Source of the DNA: Aurantiacibacter sediminis
GTDB lineage: Bacteria; Pseudomonadota; Alphaproteobacteria; Sphingomonadales; Sphingomonadaceae
DNA length: 64,000 nucleotides
Reading direction: 5' to 3'
Assembly: GCF_016019885.1 (NCBI RefSeq)
Contig: NZ_JAEANY010000002.1
Location: 1-64,000, forward strand
The notes under the pieces were generated by a model. It was not told the DNA's origin. It did not search any database and saw only the letters and a list, made by a program, of their open reading frames with translations. How positions within the stretch are numbered: the stretch's first letter is position 1; each line of letters starts with the position of its first letter. A program made the position numbers and the translations under genes. This document shows positions 9,689 to 19,374 of the stretch, piece by piece.

Positions 9689-10903
9689 CTAGCCTTTGAG
9701 CAATTCGGGCAGATCGCCGCTCATTCCGCGTGCTTCATCCATGAACCAGCGCTTCAGCGTCGGCATACGCTGCACCGCGCCCATGCCAAGACGACGGATG
9801 GCGCTGGGCGCTTTGCCCGGAATGCCGAACAGGCGGGTGAGCCCATCGGTGGCGAGCGCGACCATGAAACTATCCAGCCCGCGCCATTTCTCATAGCGAG
9901 CGAGCACTTGCGCATCGCCCGGATCGAGACCGATCCGCATACCTTCCGCAATGACCTGCACCAGCGCGCCGACATCGCGCAGGCCAAGATTGAGACCTTG
10001 CCCCGCAATGGGATGAATGCCGTGTGCAGCATCGCCCACGAGTGCGAGGCGATTGTCGACGATCTTGGCCGTGTGATGGAAGCCGAGCGGGTAGGAGCTG
10101 CGCCCGCCGTTGAGTTCGATGTCGCCGAAAATACCATGCAGGCGCTTTTCGACTTCGGCTTTGAAGGCGCGCGGGCCAAGCTTCATCACGCCTTCGCCAT
10201 CGGCCTCGCTGACGGTCCAGACAAGTGCCGAGCGGTGGCGGCCCTGATCGTCATCGAGCAACGGCAACAGGGCGAAGGGCCCCGCTTCGTAGAATATTTC
10301 CCAGGCGACACCGTCATGCGGCTTCTCGTGGATAAGGCCCTGGATGATTGCTCGGTGGCTGTAATCCCATTTGGCGATGGAAATGCCGGCCCCGTCTCGT
10401 GTGGGTGAACCACGACCCTCCGCGCCGACGAGGAGGCTCGCTTCCAGCACAGCGCCATCTTCCAGCGTGACCGACACGCCATGTTCGCCGCGATGCCGCT
10501 CGACGACATTGGCCTTGGCATGCCAGCTGATAAGCTTCTCATCCTTGGCCGCTTCGAACAGCGCGAGACGAAGCTGGCGGTTGGCGAACATCCGGCCGAG
10601 CGTGCCTTCATGCTCTTCGGGCACGAAATCGATCCGGCCTGGGCGCATGTTGTCGGTGACGGCAATGCTTTCGATCCGGCAGCCATGCGGTTCCAGCTGA
10701 TCGGCAAGGCCGATATTCTTGAACAGGTTCCAACTCGCGGTCGAAATCGCCGAAGCGCGCCCGTCAAAGCCCTCTGCCAGAAGATCCGCCGGGTCGGCCC
10801 GGTCTACCACATGCGATGAAATGCCCTTGCGCGCAGCCGCCAGTGCGAGGGTCATACCCACGAGGCCGCCACCAAGGATCAGGAGTTCGCGCTTGTCCGC
10901 CAT
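9689..10903 (-). CDS. UbiH/UbiF/Coq6-family FAD-dependent hydroxylase
   Basis: A 404-residue flavoprotein monooxygenase of the ubiquinone-biosynthesis group. The N-terminal dinucleotide fold is LGGGLVGMTLALAAARKG (about residues 8-25). The C-terminal FAD motif GDAAHGIHPIAGQGLNLGLRD is the UbiH/Coq6 signature. It probably hydroxylates a polyprenyl phenol ring carbon, but the exact position (C1, C5 or C6) cannot be read from sequence. I prefer ATG 10903 over an ATG at 10930, which would add nine residues of low similarity and abut the start of the divergent dsbD-like gene. Confidence 0.88.
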   Translation of the reverse strand: MADKRELLILGGGLVGMTLALAAARKGISSHVVDRADPADLLAEGFDGRASAISTASWNLFKNIGLADQLEPHGCRIESIAVTDNMRPGRIDFVPEEHEGTLGRMFANRQLRLALFEAAKDEKLISWHAKANVVERHRGEHGVSVTLEDGAVLEASLLVGAEGRGSPTRDGAGISIAKWDYSHRAIIQGLIHEKPHDGVAWEIFYEAGPFALLPLLDDDQGRHRSALVWTVSEADGEGVMKLGPRAFKAEVEKRLHGIFGDIELNGGRSSYPLGFHHTAKIVDNRLALVGDAAHGIHPIAGQGLNLGLRDVGALVQVIAEGMRIGLDPGDAQVLARYEKWRGLDSFMVALATDGLTRLFGIPGKAPSAIRRLGMGAVQRMPTLKRWFMDEARGMSGDLPELLKG

Positions 10904-10930
10904 CGCCAAGCTACCTAGGTGTGCGGGCAT

Positions 10931-12961
10931 ATGCAGGCAAGTCTATCCTTTGGCCTATTGTTGTGGCGGCTGGTGCTTGCTGTGCTGGTGCCCGTGCTCA
11001 TGCTGGCCGGGGCGAGTGTGCCTGCGGCGGCGCAGGTCCAACGCGAAAACCAGATTTCCGCCGATCTCAAGGCGGAGAATGCGCCTGCCGCCGGAGAAAC
11101 CCTGTGGGTCGCGCTGCGCTTCAGCCCGAATGAAGGCTGGCACGGCTATTGGTCCAATCCGGGCGAGGCGGGCCTTGGCATGGAGCTCGACTGGCGATTG
11201 CCCGATGGCTGGCAGGCAGGCGAGCCGCTCTATCCGGTGCCGCACGTCCTCACGCTCTTCAACATCGCCAACCACGCCTACAAGGATGACTACGCGGTCC
11301 TGATCCCGCTTGAGGTGAGCGGTGATCCGAATGGCAATGTCACTCTCGACGCGCGCTGGCTCGCCTGTTCGGATGAGCTGTGCATTCCGGAGCAAGAGAC
11401 GCTGTCCCTTCGCTTCCCGCAGGAGGGCGCGGCGCTGGATGCGCAATTCGATGCGCACCGCGGAGCGATACCGCCCATGCTCGATCAGCAGGGAAGTTAT
11501 GCGTTTACGGATAATCTGGTGAGGCTCGCCATCCCGCTCGCGGAAGGCGTGGAGCTGGCGCAGCCGCATGCCTTTATCGAAATTCGCGACACAATTGATT
11601 ACGGCGCGCAGCAGCGCTTCTTCCGCAATGGCGATATGGTGGTGGTCGAAATCCAGCGCGGACAGCTGCGGGCTGAGCCTGATGCGCTGAGCGGGATCCT
11701 CGCTTTCGACGATGCGGGCAATGGTGTGCGCTTTACAGCAACTCCCGGCGAAGTGCCGACAGGCGGAACACCAATTGGCGGTTCGCTTTCCAGCAGCCCG
11801 TTGCCTCTCCTGCTGGGCGGAGCGCTACTTGGCGGCTTGCTGCTCAATCTGATGCCTTGTGTCTTCCCCATCCTGAGCCTGAAAGCGCTGACGCTGGCGC
11901 GCGCAGGCGAAAGCGAAGGGCAGGCGCGGCGTGAGGGGCTCGCCTACACGGCAGGGGTCTTGCTGGCGGTGCTCGCGCTCGGCGCGCTGATGCTGGCCTT
12001 GCGCGCAGCAGGAGAGCAAGTGGGCTGGGCGTTTCAATTGCAGCAGCCGCTGGTGGTAGCCGCATTGCTGGTGCTCGCGGTATTGATCACGGCAAACCTT
12101 GCTGGTTTCTTCGAGATACCCAGCATGCCCATCCGCACCGGCGGTCGCGGGAGCGCTTTTGCGACCGGTCTGCTGGCGGCCGTTGTCGCGACACCATGCA
12201 CCGGGCCTTTCATGGCCGCAGCGCTTGGCGCGGCGCTCTTGCTGCCTGTGCCGCAGGCGCTTCTGCTGTTTGCCGCGCTGGGGTTTGGGCTCGCGTTGCC
12301 GTTCCTGCTGCTGGGTTTAATACCCGCTTTGCGAAGCCGCTTGCCCAAGCCGGGGCCGTGGATGGAGAAATTCCGCAAGATCATGGCGGTGCCGATGGGT
12401 TTGACGGCGCTCGCGCTGGTCTGGCTCGCTTGGCGGCTGGGTGGACTGCATTTCGCCTTCAGCGCGCTTGGCGCTGGTGTGACACTCGCGGTGCTGTTCG
12501 GCTCTTTCAGCCGCGCGGCGCCTGCGATGAAGGCAATCCTGCTCATCATCCCCGCCTATTTCCTGATCGCCACACCGTTCCGCGTGGATGAGGCGGCGAG
12601 CGTGACGGAGGAAAGCGTGCTGGAGCCGGTGATCTTCAGCGAGCAGGCGCTGGCCGAGGCGCGCGCATCCGGCCAGCCGGTCTTCCTCTGGTTCACCGCC
12701 GATTGGTGTGTCAGCTGCAAAGTAAACGAAGGCGTGGCCATCGAACGTGAGGCGACCCGCGCGGCTTTTGAAGAGGTAGGCGTCATCGCGATGCGTGGTG
12801 ATTGGACGAGGGCCGATCCGGAGATCACGCGCTATCTGGAGCAATGGGGCGTCGCGGGAGTACCGCTCTATGTGTGGTTCCCGGCGGGTGGCGAAGGTGA
12901 GCAATTGCCTCAGGTTCTCACGCCAAACAGTTTGGTCGATCGGGCCGAAGCCGCAGACTAG
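10931..12961 (+). CDS. dsbD: DsbD-family thiol:disulfide interchange protein
   Basis: A 676-residue membrane protein that moves reducing power from the cytosol to the periplasm. A signal peptide occupies about 1-35. A periplasmic DsbD-alpha-like domain follows to about 270 and includes WLACSDELCIPEQ. The central membrane domain has about eight helices with conserved cysteines in LNLMPCVFPILS and VATPCTGPF. The C-terminal thioredoxin domain carries WFTADWCVSCK. It shares its stop with the convergent lipoprotein gene in a CTAG tetramer (12958-12961). Likely partners are periplasmic thioredoxin-like proteins; the TlpA-like lipoprotein at 40.3-40.9 kb is one candidate. Confidence 0.9.
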   Translation: MQASLSFGLLLWRLVLAVLVPVLMLAGASVPAAAQVQRENQISADLKAENAPAAGETLWVALRFSPNEGWHGYWSNPGEAGLGMELDWRLPDGWQAGEPLYPVPHVLTLFNIANHAYKDDYAVLIPLEVSGDPNGNVTLDARWLACSDELCIPEQETLSLRFPQEGAALDAQFDAHRGAIPPMLDQQGSYAFTDNLVRLAIPLAEGVELAQPHAFIEIRDTIDYGAQQRFFRNGDMVVVEIQRGQLRAEPDALSGILAFDDAGNGVRFTATPGEVPTGGTPIGGSLSSSPLPLLLGGALLGGLLLNLMPCVFPILSLKALTLARAGESEGQARREGLAYTAGVLLAVLALGALMLALRAAGEQVGWAFQLQQPLVVAALLVLAVLITANLAGFFEIPSMPIRTGGRGSAFATGLLAAVVATPCTGPFMAAALGAALLLPVPQALLLFAALGFGLALPFLLLGLIPALRSRLPKPGPWMEKFRKIMAVPMGLTALALVWLAWRLGGLHFAFSALGAGVTLAVLFGSFSRAAPAMKAILLIIPAYFLIATPFRVDEAASVTEESVLEPVIFSEQALAEARASGQPVFLWFTADWCVSCKVNEGVAIEREATRAAFEEVGVIAMRGDWTRADPEITRYLEQWGVAGVPLYVWFPAGGEGEQLPQVLTPNSLVDRAEAAD

Positions 12962-13554
12962 CTCTCGCTTTCCGCTTCGGCTTCCGTCTCCTCTTCGGGC
13001 TCCGCAACCTCACCACCCGCACGGCACCAGTCGAGGAATTGCCCGGGTATCCGGCTACTCGAAATCTCCAGCATTCCGCGCCCCGGCAAAGTCGCCGTCA
13101 AATCGCGTGTGCCGGCAAAGACATCGAGCTGCGGATCGTCTACCGGCAGCACGGCTTCCCACCGCCATTCGCCGCCATCCTCGGTCTGCCCGAGCGTCGC
13201 ATCGGCAAGAAAGCGGCTGCGCATGCCATTTCCGACAAAGGGGAAAAGCGCGCTTTGCCCCGGCAGGGCCGCTGCATGGCGGATAATCGTGAAGCGCGCC
13301 GGGTCTTCGGACAGGTCGCATGCGAGTGTCAGCCACGGGTCGGCTCCTGGATCGCTGAAGAGGATAGCCTGTCCGTTCGCGGCGACCGTCCATCCTGCGC
13401 CGGACGTATCGGGAGAGGGGAAAGCGCGGGCTTGCGGCGGGCCGGTGTCGTCCAAGGCGATCTGCTGCACGCCGTCGGGCACCTGCTCAGGCGCGCTGCG
13501 ATCGCAGGCTGAGAGAGCGAGTGAAGATGCAAGAAGAAGCGCGCAGGATCGCAT
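12958..13554 (-). CDS. Hypothetical lipoprotein
   Basis: A 198-residue protein of no family I recognise. It has a lipoprotein signal peptide with lipobox LSAC and C17 as the lipidated residue. The body is mixed beta/coil with the segments GWTVAANGQAILFSDPG and PWLTLACDLSEDPARFTI, suggesting a small secreted beta-rich domain. The C-terminus is a highly acidic Glu/Ala/Ser tail. I use ATG 13554; an upstream TTG is possible. It converges on dsbD, the two stop codons sharing CTAG. No function is assigned. Confidence 0.65.
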   Translation of the reverse strand: MRSCALLLASSLALSACDRSAPEQVPDGVQQIALDDTGPPQARAFPSPDTSGAGWTVAANGQAILFSDPGADPWLTLACDLSEDPARFTIIRHAAALPGQSALFPFVGNGMRSRFLADATLGQTEDGGEWRWEAVLPVDDPQLDVFAGTRDLTATLPGRGMLEISSSRIPGQFLDWCRAGGEVAEPEEETEAEAESES

Positions 13555-13657
13555 GCCATGCAAATGATGCGGGCCTTTTCGCTTATCAAGTGAGATCGCA
13601 GGATTTTGCCCCGCGTTGGTGATTAGTCGACGCGGCGGGGTTGGTCAGTCTGTGGCC

Positions 13658-15094
13658 TCACGGATTGAGATCAATACTGTAAAGCGTACCATCGAAACCG
13701 AGCATGTAGATGGGCGTGGCATTGCCGACATCGATGTCACCGTCATCCATCGAGACGATGCGCGGCCTGTCGGCTTCCGGCACATCGCCCCAGAAATCGA
13801 GATTACGGTTTTCCAGCGGGCCATTATTGTTACGGTCCCAGGTCCAAATATTGTTGCTGGTGTCGGCTATCACGATGACACCGAACCAGGTATCGCCTTG
13901 CAGACTTTCCGACGCATCGACCCAGCGGCCAGCACCATCGGTATCGACTTCCTGAACCAGGACCGGACTGACAAATGTGCCCGGATAGGTTGCAGGCGGG
14001 GTCTGTAGGTCGGTGAGGCCATCGCGATAAGGCCATTCGAAATTCGCATCCGCTTGGCCCAGCTCGAAATCTGCCTGGTTAAGCTCGTTGAAACTTGCCC
14101 CCTGGTCGATCACCCAGCCTTGCAGATTGGTCGAAGTGAGGAGGCGCGGGCTTCGCACTCCCCACCCACGTGGAACAAGGTTTAGGGTAGCGAAGGGATC
14201 GGTCCCGTTGCCGGAGAACTGAAATTCGGTAATACTTCCTGCCGGAATACTTGGCGACTGAGCGAAGTTGCCGTTATCGAAAAGGCCAAGCAAGATATTG
14301 TTGCCGCGCCTCCCGAGCGAAGCGAAAAACTCCCGCCCTTCTCTTAGCCATAGCCGCCGCTCGCTCAGATCGCTCAGTCGAATGGAGCTCAATGTCAGCT
14401 TGCTTCCTTCGTAGAAAGCGACAAAAAACCTGCCGCTTCCGGTGAAATTCCCGTCAGTGACCATGTCTTCGATTTCGACAGCGCCTGAGAAAAGGACGCC
14501 ATGATCTGTCACCGCCCCGGTTTGCGCATCGACTGTAGAGACCTGTCCATTGCGGCTTACCACAAGCAACTCATTGGTATCGTCGATATATTCGACATGG
14601 CCGTTCTGCCCGAGGCCGCTGGCCACTTCCGCGACCAGCAGGTTTTCGCGATCGTTGGTGATAGTGATCATTAGCGTCTGGCGCGTGGTGGCTGTGCCGT
14701 CGCTCACGCTGACGTCGATTTCGTAAACATTGTCGCCATTCGCATCGCGCGGCGTTTCGAAGCTGACCGGATCGTTGAAACCGACAGCACCTGCTGCACC
14801 GAAAAAGCTGAAGAGTGCGGCATCCTTCCCGGCGACGAAATCGAAAGTCAGAGGATCGCCGTCCACGTCAGTCGCGGAGAGTTGGACTACCGTGCGCGTG
14901 TCAGTGGATGTGGTGCTTTCGACGAAAGAAATATTGTTGCTGTTGGTAAAGCTCGGCGGGGTATTAGCCGTGCCGCCTCCGCCGCCTCCGCCGCCTCCAC
15001 CGCCATTGTTGCCCCCACCTGAGCCACCGCCTCCGCAACTGGCGAGCGCGAGGCTGAACGCGCACAGGATGGCTTTCGAGTTGGTCAATTTCAT
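13658..15094 (-). CDS. Lipoprotein with cadherin-like domain and PQQ-dehydrogenase-like beta-propeller
   Basis: A 478-residue lipoprotein (lipobox LASC, C20) followed at once by a Gly/Asn spacer of about 25 residues that is nearly all glycine. A cadherin-like/Ig-fold segment follows at about 50-140 (NTPPSFTN...VSVSDGTATTRQTLMITITND). The remainder, about 150-478, looks like the glucose/sorbosone dehydrogenase-type beta-propeller, with the family-like NFEWPYRDG and a closing MLGFDGTLYSID blade. GGAGGGACG precedes ATG 15094. It probably sits on the outer membrane or in the periplasm. Enzymatic activity is unproven; the usual catalytic residues of sugar dehydrogenases could not be confirmed by eye. 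Confidence 0.68.
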   Translation of the reverse strand: MKLTNSKAILCAFSLALASCGGGGSGGGNNGGGGGGGGGGGTANTPPSFTNSNNISFVESTTSTDTRTVVQLSATDVDGDPLTFDFVAGKDAALFSFFGAAGAVGFNDPVSFETPRDANGDNVYEIDVSVSDGTATTRQTLMITITNDRENLLVAEVASGLGQNGHVEYIDDTNELLVVSRNGQVSTVDAQTGAVTDHGVLFSGAVEIEDMVTDGNFTGSGRFFVAFYEGSKLTLSSIRLSDLSERRLWLREGREFFASLGRRGNNILLGLFDNGNFAQSPSIPAGSITEFQFSGNGTDPFATLNLVPRGWGVRSPRLLTSTNLQGWVIDQGASFNELNQADFELGQADANFEWPYRDGLTDLQTPPATYPGTFVSPVLVQEVDTDGAGRWVDASESLQGDTWFGVIVIADTSNNIWTWDRNNNGPLENRNLDFWGDVPEADRPRIVSMDDGDIDVGNATPIYMLGFDGTLYSIDLNP

Positions 15095-15200
15095 AATGCG
15101 TCCCTCCAACCGCCTGTGTTCGCAAGGCGATATCGCGAGGAACTATGCGTAATTGCCGCAGAACTTCAATGTATCACAGCGACATTTTCGCAGCTTATGC

Positions 15201-17387
15201 CTACTTCCCAAATTTCCGCTGCGTCTTGCCATACCGCAGCTTGCGCGTACCCGGGCGGCCTTCATTCGAGCGGCCCACGACAGGCGCCTTCTTCGCCTTG
15301 TCCGGCAGGCCGAGCTCGTCATTCTCCAGCCGGCGGATTTCATCGCGCAGGCGCCCGGCTTCTTCGAACTCGAGATCGGCTGCGGCGGCGCGCATGCGTT
15401 TTTCGAGGTCTTCGATATAGGCGCGCAGATTGTGGCCGACGAGGTTGTTAACCTCGTCGTCGCCAGTTCCGACGACCACACCATCCTTACTCGCGGTGTG
15501 AGCGACGATATCCTGGATGTCGCGCTTGATGGTGGTCGGAGTGATACCGTGTTCTTCGTTGTAGGCGCGCTGCTTTTCGCGGCGGCGCTCGGTTTCGGCC
15601 ATGGCGCGTTCCATCGAACCCGTCACCCGGTCGGCGTAGAGGATCACACGTCCGTCGACGTTACGCGCGGCGCGGCCGATCGTCTGGATCAATGAGGTCT
15701 CGGAACGCAGGAAGCCTTCTTTGTCTGCGTCCAGGATCGCCACCAGTCCGCATTCAGGAATGTCTAGCCCTTCGCGCAAAAGGTTGATGCCGATCAGCAC
15801 GTCATAGACGCCAAGCCGCAAGTCGCGGATCAGCTCGATGCGTTCGAGCGTTTCAACGTCGGAGTGCATATAGCGAACGCGCACGCCCTGTTCGTGCATG
15901 AATTCGGTGAGGTCTTCCGCCATCCGCTTGGTGAGCGTGGTGACGAGCGTGCGATACCCCCTGGCTGCGGTCGCTTTGCACTCGGCGATGCAATCCTGCA
16001 CTTGGTCTTCGACCGGCTTGATCTCGACGGGTGGATCGATGAGGCCGGTGGGTCGGATGACCTGTTCGGCAAAGACGCCGCCGGTCTGTTCCATTTCCCA
16101 GCCGCCCGGTGTGGCAGAAACGGCAAAGGTCTGCGGGCGCATTGCGTCCCATTCATTGAAACGCAGCGGGCGGTTGTCGATGCAACTCGGCAGGCGGAAA
16201 CCATATTCAGCGAGCGTCAGCTTGCGGCGATGGTCCCCGCGCGCCATCGCGCCGATCTGCGGCACCGTCTGGTGGCTTTCGTCGACGAACAGCAGCGCGT
16301 TTTCGGGAAGATATTCGAACAATGTGGGTGGCGGTTCGCCCGGCAGGCGTCCGGTCAGGAAGCGCGAATAGTTTTCGATGCCGTTGCAGGAACCGGTGGC
16401 GGCGATCATTTCGAGGTCAAAATTGGTGCGCTGCTCCAGCCGCTGCGCTTCGAGCAGGCGGCCTTCCTCGTGCAGCTCTTTCAACCGTTCTTCCAGCTCG
16501 AACTTGATGGCCGCACTGGCCTGCTTCATCGTGGGGCCGGGAGTTACATAGTGGCTGTTGGCATAGACGCGGACTTTCTCCAGCGTCTCGCCTTTCTTGC
16601 CGGTCAGCGGGTCGAACTCGCTGATCTCCTCGATATCGTCACCGAAGAAGCTGATGCGCCATGCGGTATCCTCGAGGTGGCTGGGAAAAATTTCCAAACT
16701 GTCCCCGCGCACACGGAAACAACCGCGCGCAAAGGCGGTGTCGTTGCGCTTGTACTGGAGAGCGACGAGTTTGCGAATGAGCTCACGCTGATCGACAGTG
16801 TCATCCTTTTTGATGTCGAAGATCATGGCCGAATAGGTCTCGACCGATCCGATACCGTAGAGGCAGGAAACAGACGCCACGATCAGCACATCGTCACGCT
16901 CCAACAGCGCACGGGTGGCCGAGTGTCGCATCCGGTCGATCGCCTCGTTTACCGAGCTTTCCTTCTCGATATAGGTGTCGGAGCGCGGGACGTAGGCTTC
17001 GGGCTGGTAGTAATCGTAATAGCTGACGAAATACTCGACCGCGTTCTCGGGAAAGAAACTCTTGAACTCTCCGTACAGCTGCGCGGCGAGGATCTTGTTG
17101 GGAGCGAGGACGAGGGCAGGGCGCTGCAATTCCTCGACCACTTTGGCCATGGTGAAGGTCTTGCCCGATCCCGTTACGCCAAGCAGCGTCTGCGTTTTCT
17201 CGCCATCGTTCGCGCCTGCCACAAGCTCTGCAATGGCAGTCGGCTGGTCTCCTGCAGGCTCGTAATCGGACACCAGCTTGAACTTCTTGCCTGGCAGCGA
17301 CTTTTCGGGCCGTGCGGGTTTGTGCGGAGTGAATTCACCGGTTGTATCGGGCTCTTCAAGACCGCGACGGATTACGAGTTCTGCCAT
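15201..17387 (-). CDS. uvrB: Excinuclease ABC subunit B
   Basis: The damage-verifying helicase-like subunit of nucleotide excision repair, 728 residues. Walker [11 protein letters not shown], the damage-binding beta-hairpin region [16 protein letters not shown]-box [13 protein letters not shown] and helicase motif [15 protein letters not shown] are all present. A C-terminal UVR motif ([23 protein letters not shown], split over about 650-690) should contact UvrC. ATG 17387 is chosen because MAELVIRRG fits alphaproteobacterial N-termini; the 33-residue upstream extension is not supported. I found no GTTC-N7-GTTC SOS box in the short divergent gap upstream. Confidence 0.97.
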   Translation of the reverse strand: MAELVIRRGLEEPDTTGEFTPHKPARPEKSLPGKKFKLVSDYEPAGDQPTAIAELVAGANDGEKTQTLLGVTGSGKTFTMAKVVEELQRPALVLAPNKILAAQLYGEFKSFFPENAVEYFVSYYDYYQPEAYVPRSDTYIEKESSVNEAIDRMRHSATRALLERDDVLIVASVSCLYGIGSVETYSAMIFDIKKDDTVDQRELIRKLVALQYKRNDTAFARGCFRVRGDSLEIFPSHLEDTAWRISFFGDDIEEISEFDPLTGKKGETLEKVRVYANSHYVTPGPTMKQASAAIKFELEERLKELHEEGRLLEAQRLEQRTNFDLEMIAATGSCNGIENYSRFLTGRLPGEPPPTLFEYLPENALLFVDESHQTVPQIGAMARGDHRRKLTLAEYGFRLPSCIDNRPLRFNEWDAMRPQTFAVSATPGGWEMEQTGGVFAEQVIRPTGLIDPPVEIKPVEDQVQDCIAECKATAARGYRTLVTTLTKRMAEDLTEFMHEQGVRVRYMHSDVETLERIELIRDLRLGVYDVLIGINLLREGLDIPECGLVAILDADKEGFLRSETSLIQTIGRAARNVDGRVILYADRVTGSMERAMAETERRREKQRAYNEEHGITPTTIKRDIQDIVAHTASKDGVVVGTGDDEVNNLVGHNLRAYIEDLEKRMRAAAADLEFEEAGRLRDEIRRLENDELGLPDKAKKAPVVGRSNEGRPGTRKLRYGKTQRKFGK

Positions 17388-17473
17388 GCGCAGCGATATG
17401 GGGACACAATGGTGCTTGCTCAAGCGCTCCAAAGCCTTCAGCATGCACGCAACTGATCTGACGGGAGTTTCCA

Positions 17474-18019
17474 ATGCGTTTTGCAATCATGGGTATCGCC
17501 GCTTCGGCCTTCGCTTTGACCGCTTGCGGTGGTCCGCAATCGGCGGAGGATCCGAGCGATCCCGAGCAGGTGGCCGAAGTTGCCGCCGGTCTCGCCACGC
17601 CCCAGCCCGGCCAGTATCGCACCACGGGTGAATTGGTCGAATTCGACATGCCCGGTGCGCCTGAGGAACAAGTGCAGATGATGCGCGGCATGATGGAAAT
17701 GAATACCGGCCAGGAAGAGGTGATTTGCATCACCGAAGAGCAGGCTGATGAAGGCTTCCAGGAATTCCTTGTGGCGATGAACGACAATGCGGACACCTGC
17801 ACTTTCAGCGAATTTACGGTCGACGGCGATCAGCTCAATGCCGCCATGCAATGCGATGACGGGCGGGGCAGCATGGGCAGTGTCAGCTTCGATGGAATAA
17901 TCACGGAAACCAGTCAGGATATGACGGTCACGATGGATATGGAAAACGCCGCAGAAGGCCAGGGGATCCGCATGGTCGTGCGCAACCAGACCGAGCGGCT
18001 GGGCGATTGCCCGGCCTAA
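17474..18019 (+). CDS. DUF3617-family lipoprotein, copy 1
   Basis: A 181-residue lipoprotein (lipobox LTAC, C18). It carries the DUF3617 pattern: a [19 protein letters not shown] opening, a cysteine in the ITEEQ segment, a second cysteine in [13 protein letters not shown], a third in [10 protein letters not shown], and a closing ERLGDCPA. The four cysteines at conserved spacing suggest two disulfides, as expected in the periplasm. GGGAGTTTCCA precedes ATG 17474. It is the first of three adjacent paralogues and diverges from uvrB. Function of the family is unknown. Confidence 0.78.
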   Translation: MRFAIMGIAASAFALTACGGPQSAEDPSDPEQVAEVAAGLATPQPGQYRTTGELVEFDMPGAPEEQVQMMRGMMEMNTGQEEVICITEEQADEGFQEFLVAMNDNADTCTFSEFTVDGDQLNAAMQCDDGRGSMGSVSFDGIITETSQDMTVTMDMENAAEGQGIRMVVRNQTERLGDCPA

Positions 18020-18026
18020 AGTTTAC

Positions 18027-18044
18027 CGGGATAAACGCATCCCG
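18027..18044 (+). terminator. Hairpin after DUF3617 copy 1
   Basis: A perfect six-base inverted repeat CGGGAT/ATCCCG with a six-base loop lies eight bases after the stop of DUF3617 copy 1. It is followed by CGATTTTCG and then GGTTTTGG, so it lacks a clean U-run. It could be a weak intrinsic terminator or a processing site between copies 1 and 2. Confidence 0.35.
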
Positions 18045-18187
18045 CGATTTTCGCCCGGTTTTGGGACGGGGCCAATAAACAGCGCCCAAACATGTTTAGC
18101 GCGATTAACAGGGTGATGACGGCTTGATAACTCTCGCCCATGACCCGCGCAGCGGATGCTGTGCGCCTGCTGTTTCGAGGATCAAAT

Positions 18188-18721
18188 ATGCGCTTTACCC
18201 ATGCCCTGCCGCTGATTGCTTTAGCCGCGCTCACCGCGTGTGGAGACGACGTTGACGAGGCGCTGACTGACGAGGCGCTGGCATCGGAAGATGTTGCGCC
18301 GGTGATCGAGGATAACGGAGTAATGCCGCAGCCCGGGCAATATACCACCCGCATCCAGCTGGTCGAATTCGAAGCGCCCGGCCTGACAGAAGATGCGATC
18401 GCCGAAGCGCGCACGGAATTCGAGGCGGGTGCTGCAGAAGAAAATTCCTATTGCGTCACCGAAGATCTTACGCGTGAGCAATGGCTTTCGGAAATGACGG
18501 AAGCTGATTGCACGCTTTCACGCTTCACGGCTGACGGCAATGATCTGGAAGGCGCGATGACGTGCAATTCGGATATCGGCCTTAATGGCCGGGTGGAGAT
18601 TTCCGGACGCACGGCAGAAAGCGGCTCCAACTTGCAGATGAGCTATAATCTCGAAACGGCCGCGGGCGAAGGCACGGTTGTCTGGCAGACGGTTGCAGAA
18701 CGCACTGGCGATTGCAGCTGA
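18188..18721 (+). CDS. DUF3617-family lipoprotein, copy 2
   Basis: A 177-residue lipoprotein (lipobox LTAC, C18) and paralogue of the gene upstream. It shares the MPQPGQYTTRIQLVEFEAPG opening, the cysteine positions (YCVTEDLTREQW, ADCTLSRFTADGN, GAMTCNSD) and the ERTGDCS ending. The start is ATG 18188, preceded by GAGGATCAAAT; an ORF extension to 18140 has no ribosome-binding site. A 168-base gap separates it from copy 1, enough for its own promoter. Predicted extracytoplasmic; function unknown. Confidence 0.77.
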   Translation: MRFTHALPLIALAALTACGDDVDEALTDEALASEDVAPVIEDNGVMPQPGQYTTRIQLVEFEAPGLTEDAIAEARTEFEAGAAEENSYCVTEDLTREQWLSEMTEADCTLSRFTADGNDLEGAMTCNSDIGLNGRVEISGRTAESGSNLQMSYNLETAAGEGTVVWQTVAERTGDCS

Positions 18722-18741
18722 ATGGCGATAGCTATGCTGGC

Positions 18742-19290
18742 ATGAAATATGTCGCCGAAATGATCTTGCCAATGGCTGCCGTTGTTGCGGTTCCGGCTTT
18801 TGCTTTCTCAACGTCCAATCAGGACATCACCGCAGAAGCAGGTGGGGATGAAGAGCCCGATTTTCCTTGGCCGGACTTCCTCGATGTCACACCGCTTCCC
18901 GGAGCCTATGAGCTGGAAATGCGTGTCACCGACGTGCAATTTCCCGACAGTCCGGAAATGGCCTTTATGTCCGAAATCCTGATGAATGAAGTGCCGGAGG
19001 TGGAAAATTACTGCCTGACCGGAGAGCCCGAGCGCGTCGATTGGGTCAACGAATTTATGGATGGCGATTGCACGGGATCAGAGCCGCAGATGGACGGCAA
19101 CAGCTTCACGCAAGTACTGCAGTGCCAAGAGTCAAATGACGGTCCGCCGGAAATGATGATCAATCTTTCGGCTGAAGCGAGCGATCAGGGCATGGATCTC
19201 GACATGAGTATTCTGATGCGCGATCAGGAAATCGGCAAGATGCGCATGGCGATGGAAATCGACCTGAGGCGGACCGGCGATTGCGAATAA
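18742..19290 (+). CDS. DUF3617-like secreted protein, copy 3
   Basis: A 182-residue protein and a more diverged third paralogue. It keeps the VTPLPGAYELEMRVTDVQFPD opening, cysteines in ENYCLTGEPERVDW, DGDCTGSEP and LQCQESNDG, and the RTGDCE ending. It has a signal peptide (residues 1 to about 22) but no lipobox cysteine, so it is probably soluble in the periplasm. ATG 18742 has no clear ribosome-binding site. A TTG at 18712, overlapping the copy 2 stop, is an alternative that would imply coupling. Function unknown. Confidence 0.7.
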   Translation: MKYVAEMILPMAAVVAVPAFAFSTSNQDITAEAGGDEEPDFPWPDFLDVTPLPGAYELEMRVTDVQFPDSPEMAFMSEILMNEVPEVENYCLTGEPERVDWVNEFMDGDCTGSEPQMDGNSFTQVLQCQESNDGPPEMMINLSAEASDQGMDLDMSILMRDQEIGKMRMAMEIDLRRTGDCE

Positions 19291-19374
19291 CGGCGTCCGG
19301 GATCGAATATTGCAATTCCGTGACACCGGCTGAACAACATTGCTGGCGCGCACATTTCATATAATCGTCACAAT

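Noticed and set aside
14977-15030. GC-rich simple repeat (CCGCCTCCGCCG-type) that could be taken for a noncoding microsatellite
   Set aside because: It is in frame within the lipoprotein gene and encodes the glycine spacer after the lipobox.
15864-17456. 530-codon plus-strand open frame opposite uvrB
   Set aside because: Shadow of uvrB; composition is irregular, with no family signature and no ribosome-binding site.
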